A stretch of 50,147 bases of DNA, from NCBI GenBank assembly GCA_004796365.1, contig QZLE01000064.1, forward strand, positions 1-50,147, in the 5' to 3' direction. A program made the position numbers and the translations under genes. This document shows positions 45,716 to 50,147 of this stretch, in pieces. Positions within the stretch are counted from its first letter, which is position 1; every line of letters starts with the position of its first letter. This stretch comes from Gammaproteobacteria bacterium. GTDB taxonomy: Bacteria; Pseudomonadota; Gammaproteobacteria; QZLD01. The notes beneath the pieces were generated by a model. The model had not been told where the DNA came from and did not search any database. It saw nothing but the letters and a program-made list of their open reading frames with translations.

Positions 45716-45890
45716 TTTTTACTCCTTTAAACCCCAATATTTGTAAATAGCAACTTCCTGCTTTATGCAAGTAATTTAACTGATAATAACCACCAATTAA
45801 AGGAGTATGTTATTACTCACCCCATAGCATTCATGAACAAGCGCGCATAATTTACGAGCAATAGTGCATTTACAGTATAAACATGCTATC

Positions 45891-45908
45891 GTGATGTATA
45901 TGCATCAC
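45891..45908. promoter_or_regulatory. Palindromic operator candidate for the toxin-antitoxin operon
   Basis: GTGATGTATATGCATCAC is an 18-base inverted repeat with one mismatched pair (arms GTGATGTAT/ATGCATCAC), 29 bases before the antitoxin ATG. A TATAAA-like -10 element sits just upstream (about 45876-45881). The position fits autorepression by the Xre antitoxin, as is usual for such operons; this is inference. Confidence 0.5.
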
Positions 45909-45937
45909 AAAAGATCAGCTTATAAAGGTAAATAGCA

Positions 45938-46312
45938 ATGGCATTACCAAATCATAAAACTGCTCCAGAGGCCAATAATGTGCTATTTAAGGCCTTCTTT
46001 AACTCATTAAAACAGCTAGGGCTTGATAACAACCATGCCGCCAAAATTCTTGGCGTTGATAGAACAACGATAACTCGCATCAAAAATAAAGGAATTATCA
46101 AAGCAAAATCAAAAAGCGGGGAAATAGCCCTTTTAGCTATACGTGTATATAGATCACTATATGCAATGGTTGGGGGAGATTGCGAAATGATGCACCATTG
46201 GATGCACACCAATAACAAACATCTTAACGGCATTCCTGCTGAACTAATTTGTACGATACCAGGACTTGTTCATGTAACAGAATACCTTGATGCAATGCGC
46301 GGTAAGGTATGA
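45938..46312 (+). CDS. Xre/MbcA/ParS-type antitoxin with DUF2384 domain
   Basis: A 124-residue antitoxin. An N-terminal helix-turn-helix (HAAKILGVDRTTITRIKNKG, about residues 33-52) gives DNA binding. The C-terminal part (LLAIRVYRSLYAMVGGDCEMMHHWMHTNNKHLNGIPAELI) is the DUF2384 toxin-binding domain. Such proteins neutralise RES toxins by blocking their NAD pocket and repress their own operon. Its stop overlaps the toxin start as ATGA, a mark of translational coupling. A palindrome upstream is a plausible operator. The antitoxin-first order is the common one for this family. Confidence 0.93.
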   Translation: MALPNHKTAPEANNVLFKAFFNSLKQLGLDNNHAAKILGVDRTTITRIKNKGIIKAKSKSGEIALLAIRVYRSLYAMVGGDCEMMHHWMHTNNKHLNGIPAELICTIPGLVHVTEYLDAMRGKV

Positions 46313-47049
46313 ACATCTGGGCTGAATGCGAAGGCGACAAACAAATCACGCAAATTAATTGCAGCATAACAAGAGTTGTTGAATCCCAACAATTTGCAGC
46401 AACAATGTCGTTGGTGGATACGCATGATGAACAAGAACTTCTGGAACAACTTTTAGAGGAAAATAAACCTCAAATTGATCTTGAGCAAAAGCACTACCTT
46501 ATAACAACTCCGTTCCGCTACCCACCTTTAAAGTACGGATCTAGATTTGGCGAAAGGCATTTTCAGGGAATTTTTTATGCATCAGCTGATATTAAAACGT
46601 GTTTTTGCGAATGTGCATATTACCGTTTTCTATTCATGGAAGGCATGGATAGTTTTCCTGAAGCAAAAAAAATAAATACCCAACACATCACCTTTTGGGT
46701 AACTATAAATTCCAATAATGCCATTAAGCTTGATAAGTCTCCGTTTACTAATTATAAAGAGCTTATATCCCCCGATAATTACACCCACACTCAAAAACTT
46801 GGGAGTGAAATGAGAAACTCAGGGGTTGAAGCCTTCAGCTTTATTTCTGCACGAGATAATAGCGGAATTAATTACGGAGTCTTCGAACAAAAAGCCATTA
46901 TCAGCAGCGCCCCTTATAGAATAAATCACTGGCAATGCACAACATCAATTAATTCTGTTATTTTTTATAATCATATAGAAAACTCCTCACACCAATTCTT
47001 AAAAGATCGATTTATTATCAACGACATACTGCCAACGCCTGCCTCTTAA
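46309..47049 (+). CDS. RES-domain toxin (NAD-degrading)
   Basis: A 246-residue RES-family toxin. Characterised members degrade NAD+ (phosphorolysis, MbcT-type) or ADP-ribosylate targets (ParT-type), halting growth. Core residues are visible in YGSRFGERHFQGIFYASADIKTCFCECAYYR (Arg and the conserved Tyr and Glu) and in EAFSFISARD (Ser). It is longer than the smallest RES toxins (about 150-190 residues), with about 75 residues before the core. It starts within the last codons of the antitoxin (ATGA overlap). Which reaction it performs cannot be read from the sequence. Confidence 0.92.
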   Translation: MNIWAECEGDKQITQINCSITRVVESQQFAATMSLVDTHDEQELLEQLLEENKPQIDLEQKHYLITTPFRYPPLKYGSRFGERHFQGIFYASADIKTCFCECAYYRFLFMEGMDSFPEAKKINTQHITFWVTINSNNAIKLDKSPFTNYKELISPDNYTHTQKLGSEMRNSGVEAFSFISARDNSGINYGVFEQKAIISSAPYRINHWQCTTSINSVIFYNHIENSSHQFLKDRFIINDILPTPAS

Positions 47050-47404
47050 AATTTCACTCAACAACCAGTCACTTTTTGCAGCGTTTCACATTCAATTATT
47101 CAATTAATTTATAATTATCTAAATTATAATCCAGAAAAATGTTTGTATACCAATCACTCCAAAACCCGCATTAAATAAGGGAACGCCAAAATTGCTGCAC
47201 AGCACCACTTTCTATATTTGCTGCAGCGCACAATTTAAATCATTGATTTTAAAGTAAAAAAGTTTGACTCAGTTCACATTTTTTTTAAAAATATGTCACA
47301 ACTTTAATGGAAAGTAATATGCACAGTAAACCAGATACCGTTTTTAGGTTTGAGCAGCATATCTACGCAGTATCACAGAATTATATAAACACATGAGGTG
47401 AGAC
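47050..47404. other. Intergenic region before the secreted esterase
   Basis: About 355 AT-rich bases with no credible gene on either strand. It contains a small AT-only inverted repeat (TTATAATT/AATTATAA near 47109-47129). The run TTTTTTTAAAAATATG near 47280-47295 may be curved DNA. The esterase promoter must lie here, but I cannot assign its boxes. A good ribosome site (GAGGTGAG) precedes the next gene. Confidence 0.55.
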
Positions 47405-50147
47405 ATGAGGAAACTACTAACCATAGCGCTAGGGATTGTAACTGCAATATCTGCCACATCAGCTGTTGCTGGCGAGTGGAAAGAAGAACAGTTTGGCAGC
47501 TATGATACAAGCGTATACGTACCTGACACTACTCCTGCCATAAATGGCAAAAGGGCTCTTATGATCAACCTTAGGGGGTGTGCTCAAGGTAAAGACAAGC
47601 TAGTTAATCGCGGCAACTGGGAGCCTACAGCTGATGAGTTTGGAATGGTTGTAGCTGTACCTGGTAATGGAACTGGTTGTTTAGGATATGCTCCTAGACC
47701 TATGGGATCCTTAGCTCACACCGGTATTTTACAAGTAATAAATGGAATTAAAAACGATAGCGAATATAACATTGATGAAAAACAAGTGTATGTCAGCGGT
47801 CTTTCTGCCGGTGGTACCGTGGCTATGGAAATGGGCTGCCGTTACCCAGATATTATTGCCGGAGTTGGTGTTGCCTCAGCCCCTTCTACTGGTTCAAGCC
47901 AAACGTCAGCAATGTCTGCACCTTCAATTAATGCAGCTCAAGTAGTAAGTGCATGCGAAGGATATTCTCCTCAGAAAAATTCTTACTTTGAAACACAAAT
48001 TGCATCGCTGATCACCGGAAATAATGGAAGCGGAAGTGATGGGATTGTTTATTCTAATTGGACTCCAATTAGTGCTGATGCATATGCAACAATCTTTGGA
48101 ACACCAAAAGTTTCTGGAAATACCAAAATCACTGGCGTAAAAACCGGAGGAGATGGCACAGAAGCTCTAGCCTATGATAGTAATAACAACCTTCGTATTT
48201 CTCGAATTTTTGTACCATCTATGCAACATGCATGGGCATCAGGCAAAGGTGATGGCGGCCCAGGATCAATGTATGGTGGTGATTATGTAGATGGGGATAA
48301 AATCAACTATACTCAACACCTTACCGAATTCCTGTTTGATAATAACCTTAGAGTATCCAGAGAAGACCAAAACCAAAAACCTACTCTTTCAGGCATTACC
48401 GCTGTAGCCAATGGCAACAGCATCGTAGTAAACGGAACAGCGAAAGACGATGTAAAAATTGCATCAGTAACCATCAATCTTTCCGGTGCTGCAAGCGACT
48501 CAATCACAGTTCAAACCGATGGTAGCGCCACAACAACTATCACCAGCGAAACATTCACCAACCTTGAAAATGGAACCTATAGCATAGTAGTTACTGCAAC
48601 TGATGATGAAGGCGCCTCAACTTCAAGTGATCCTGTAGCTGTAACCATCGATGTTCAAGAAGAAAACATTCCACCTTCAGTAGATTCTTTCACAGCTTCT
48701 ATCGACGGTCAGAACTGCCTAAATGTTTCTGGTACAGCTTCTGACGAAGATGGCTCAGTAGTTTCTGTATCTATCTCAATTTCAGGCGCCTCCTACGATG
48801 CCCAACTTGCTGGCGCAAACTTCACTTACCAAAACTGCGATCTTGAAGCAGGCAGCTACAGCGTGTCAGCAATTGCAACCGATAATGATGGTGATACAGA
48901 TATTAGCACCAGCCAAACGGTAACTATCGAAGGCGGAGAAAACAACGCTCCAGAAATCACTTCATTCGAAGTTACTGCAAAGAATGACTGTCTGACTATC
49001 AACGCTACAGCGAAAGATACTGGTGGGATTATTGAAGGTATCGCTTACAAAGTTGATGATGATATGGAATTGAATATGATTAATCCTCAGCAGACATCCA
49101 TATTCTCTATGCCAACACAGACAGTATGTAACCTTCAGCCAGGTGAACACACAGTGAGAGTTAAGGCCAGTGACAATTCTGCTACCGACACATATGCAAC
49201 AAAAACTGTTGTAATCACTGATGATCAGGGTGAGAATACTGCTCCTGTATTTGGATCATTCATTGCAACTGCTGACAATGATCAATGTATCGTTGCAACC
49301 GGTTCTGTAACCGATCCTGACAACGACCCTCTAACTGTGAGCATCAACATTAGTGGTATTAGCTACCCTGTAGCACCAACTGCTGAAGGTGGTATTTCGC
49401 TTACAAAATGCGATCTACCTGCTGGTGAATACTCTGTAGTTGCTATAGCAAATGACGGCATTAACCCTGCTACTATTAGCGCTACCAGCTCCGTGACAAT
49501 TGAGGAGATCATAGAGCCCGAAAACAAGGCTCCGACTATTTCAGTTGCAAAAGCACAAGTCCAGAATGACTGCGTAATTGTAACTGGTATTGCGTCTGAC
49601 AGTGATGGAACAATAGTTTCTGCTGCAGTTTCAACAACAACAGGCATTGCACTTGATGTAGCACCTTTCGAACCATCGGCAAGCATAAACCTTGCTGCAC
49701 AAAAGTGTGGCCTTGAAGATGGTGACTACATTGCACAGATTTTAGTTACTGATAATGAAGGTGCTCCAAGTGGCGTTTCTTCTGTATCATTCAAAGTTGA
49801 TTCAACATGCGTAGATGCGAATGAGAATGGCATCTGCGATGATCAAGAGCCAATTGATACTGATAATGACGGCATAGAAGATCAGAAAGACAACTGCCCT
49901 GAAGTTCCAAATACCGATCAGGCAAACTTTGATAAAGATATGCTTGGTGATGCTTGTGATACAGACGATGACAATGACGGCACAGCAGACGAAGACGACG
50001 CATTCCCATTCGATTCTTCTGAATCAAAAGATTCAGATAATGACAGCATCGGTGATAATGCTGATAACTGCCCAATGAACCCTAATGCTGACCAGGTTGA
50101 TTCTGACCAGGACGGCAAGGGCGATGCATGTGACAATGATGAGCCGG
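47405..50147 (+). CDS. Secreted PHB-depolymerase-like esterase with Ig-like and TSP3 repeats (3' end missing)
   Basis: An open frame of at least 914 codons with no stop before the right edge, so it is missing from the ORF track. A signal peptide (MRKLLTIALGIVTAISATSAVA, cleavage after residue 22) is followed by an alpha/beta-hydrolase domain of the PHB depolymerase/feruloyl esterase type. It has GLSAGG with Ser134 as nucleophile and His275 in MQHAW. The usual LHGC near the oxyanion site reads LRGC here (Arg57). From about residue 325 there are five Ig-like repeats of about 90-100 residues; repeats 2-5 each carry a pair of cysteines. From about residue 800 come thrombospondin type 3 calcium-binding repeats (DTDNDGIEDQKDNCPEVPN, DSDNDSIGDNADNCPMNPN). 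It likely acts outside the cell on polyesters or plant-type esters. A strong GAGGTGAG ribosome site precedes the ATG. The C-terminal secretion or anchoring signal lies outside the window. Confidence 0.88.
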   Translation, partial: MRKLLTIALGIVTAISATSAVAGEWKEEQFGSYDTSVYVPDTTPAINGKRALMINLRGCAQGKDKLVNRGNWEPTADEFGMVVAVPGNGTGCLGYAPRPMGSLAHTGILQVINGIKNDSEYNIDEKQVYVSGLSAGGTVAMEMGCRYPDIIAGVGVASAPSTGSSQTSAMSAPSINAAQVVSACEGYSPQKNSYFETQIASLITGNNGSGSDGIVYSNWTPISADAYATIFGTPKVSGNTKITGVKTGGDGTEALAYDSNNNLRISRIFVPSMQHAWASGKGDGGPGSMYGGDYVDGDKINYTQHLTEFLFDNNLRVSREDQNQKPTLSGITAVANGNSIVVNGTAKDDVKIASVTINLSGAASDSITVQTDGSATTTITSETFTNLENGTYSIVVTATDDEGASTSSDPVAVTIDVQEENIPPSVDSFTASIDGQNCLNVSGTASDEDGSVVSVSISISGASYDAQLAGANFTYQNCDLEAGSYSVSAIATDNDGDTDISTSQTVTIEGGENNAPEITSFEVTAKNDCLTINATAKDTGGIIEGIAYKVDDDMELNMINPQQTSIFSMPTQTVCNLQPGEHTVRVKASDNSATDTYATKTVVITDDQGENTAPVFGSFIATADNDQCIVATGSVTDPDNDPLTVSINISGISYPVAPTAEGGISLTKCDLPAGEYSVVAIANDGINPATISATSSVTIEEIIEPENKAPTISVAKAQVQNDCVIVTGIASDSDGTIVSAAVSTTTGIALDVAPFEPSASINLAAQKCGLEDGDYIAQILVTDNEGAPSGVSSVSFKVDSTCVDANENGICDDQEPIDTDNDGIEDQKDNCPEVPNTDQANFDKDMLGDACDTDDDNDGTADEDDAFPFDSSESKDSDNDSIGDNADNCPMNPNADQVDSDQDGKGDACDNDEP

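Noticed and set aside
47109-47129. AT-only inverted repeat TTATAATT/AATTATAA before the esterase
   Set aside because: Short, fully A/T arms in an A/T-rich spacer are expected by chance; not called as a site.
48313-50136. Minus-strand ORFs of 62-107 residues at the right edge
   Set aside because: Antisense of the esterase Ig-like and TSP3 repeats; the plus strand has one continuous, well-structured frame.
1-50147. CRISPR arrays, tRNA or rRNA genes, transposases, prophage genes
   Set aside because: Looked for regular spaced repeats, cloverleaf-like segments and characteristic proteins by eye; none seen.

Overview
The window reads as ordinary chromosome of an AT-rich, Gram-negative gammaproteobacterium, probably aquatic. 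The evidence is a set of housekeeping genes and neighbourhoods typical of that class: ppsA/ppsR divergent, srkA, yciO, the trpS-scpA-scpB-rluB block, yciB, yciI, glgC, tex, a TIGR03503-type VWA protein and a TIGR04219-type outer-membrane barrel. I found no rRNA, tRNA, CRISPR, insertion sequence or prophage. The genus cannot be named from the sequence alone.

Layout. (1) 1-8106: the first codons of ppsA (minus, running off the left edge), its regulator ppsR, then two hybrid sensor kinases pointing at each other. (2) 8201-14030: a 1879-residue trifunctional propionyl-CoA synthase and a possible 58-residue ORF just downstream of it. (3) 14528-20754: a small charged protein, a HIT hydrolase, the stress kinase SrkA, an orphan ParA ATPase, a membrane VWA protein and a membrane coiled-coil protein with an acidic, Pro/Ala-rich tail. 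(4) 20814-27360, all minus: yciO, a rhomboid protease, trpS, scpA, scpB, rluB, an endonuclease III-like glycosylase and an outer-membrane barrel. (5) 27594-34387: yciB, yciI, a parvulin lipoprotein, then a second convergent pair of hybrid kinases. (6) 34526-45715: a MetX-like alpha/beta hydrolase, a 1471-residue double BadF-type activase fusion, a repeat-rich spacer, a BPSS1780-type membrane protein, glgC, tex and a DUF805 protein. (7) 45938-47049: a Xre/RES toxin-antitoxin pair. (8) 47405 to the right edge: a secreted PHB-depolymerase-like esterase with Ig-like repeats and calcium-binding thrombospondin type 3 repeats. It is absent from the ORF track because it has no stop in the window.

Carbon metabolism recurs: PEP synthase control, 3-hydroxypropionate to propionyl-CoA, ADP-glucose synthesis and a polyester-type esterase. 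Signalling is the other theme: four hybrid kinases in two convergent pairs, with no stand-alone response regulator nearby. The most striking single observation is that the kinase at 5260-8106 has aspartate where the phospho-accepting histidine should be, while its other catalytic and receiver motifs are intact. Neighbouring kinases carry degenerate receivers, so loss of individual phosphotransfer sites is a pattern here. Other points worth attention are the propionyl-CoA synthase, the double activase with both cysteine pairs intact, and the cysteine-paired Ig repeats of the esterase.
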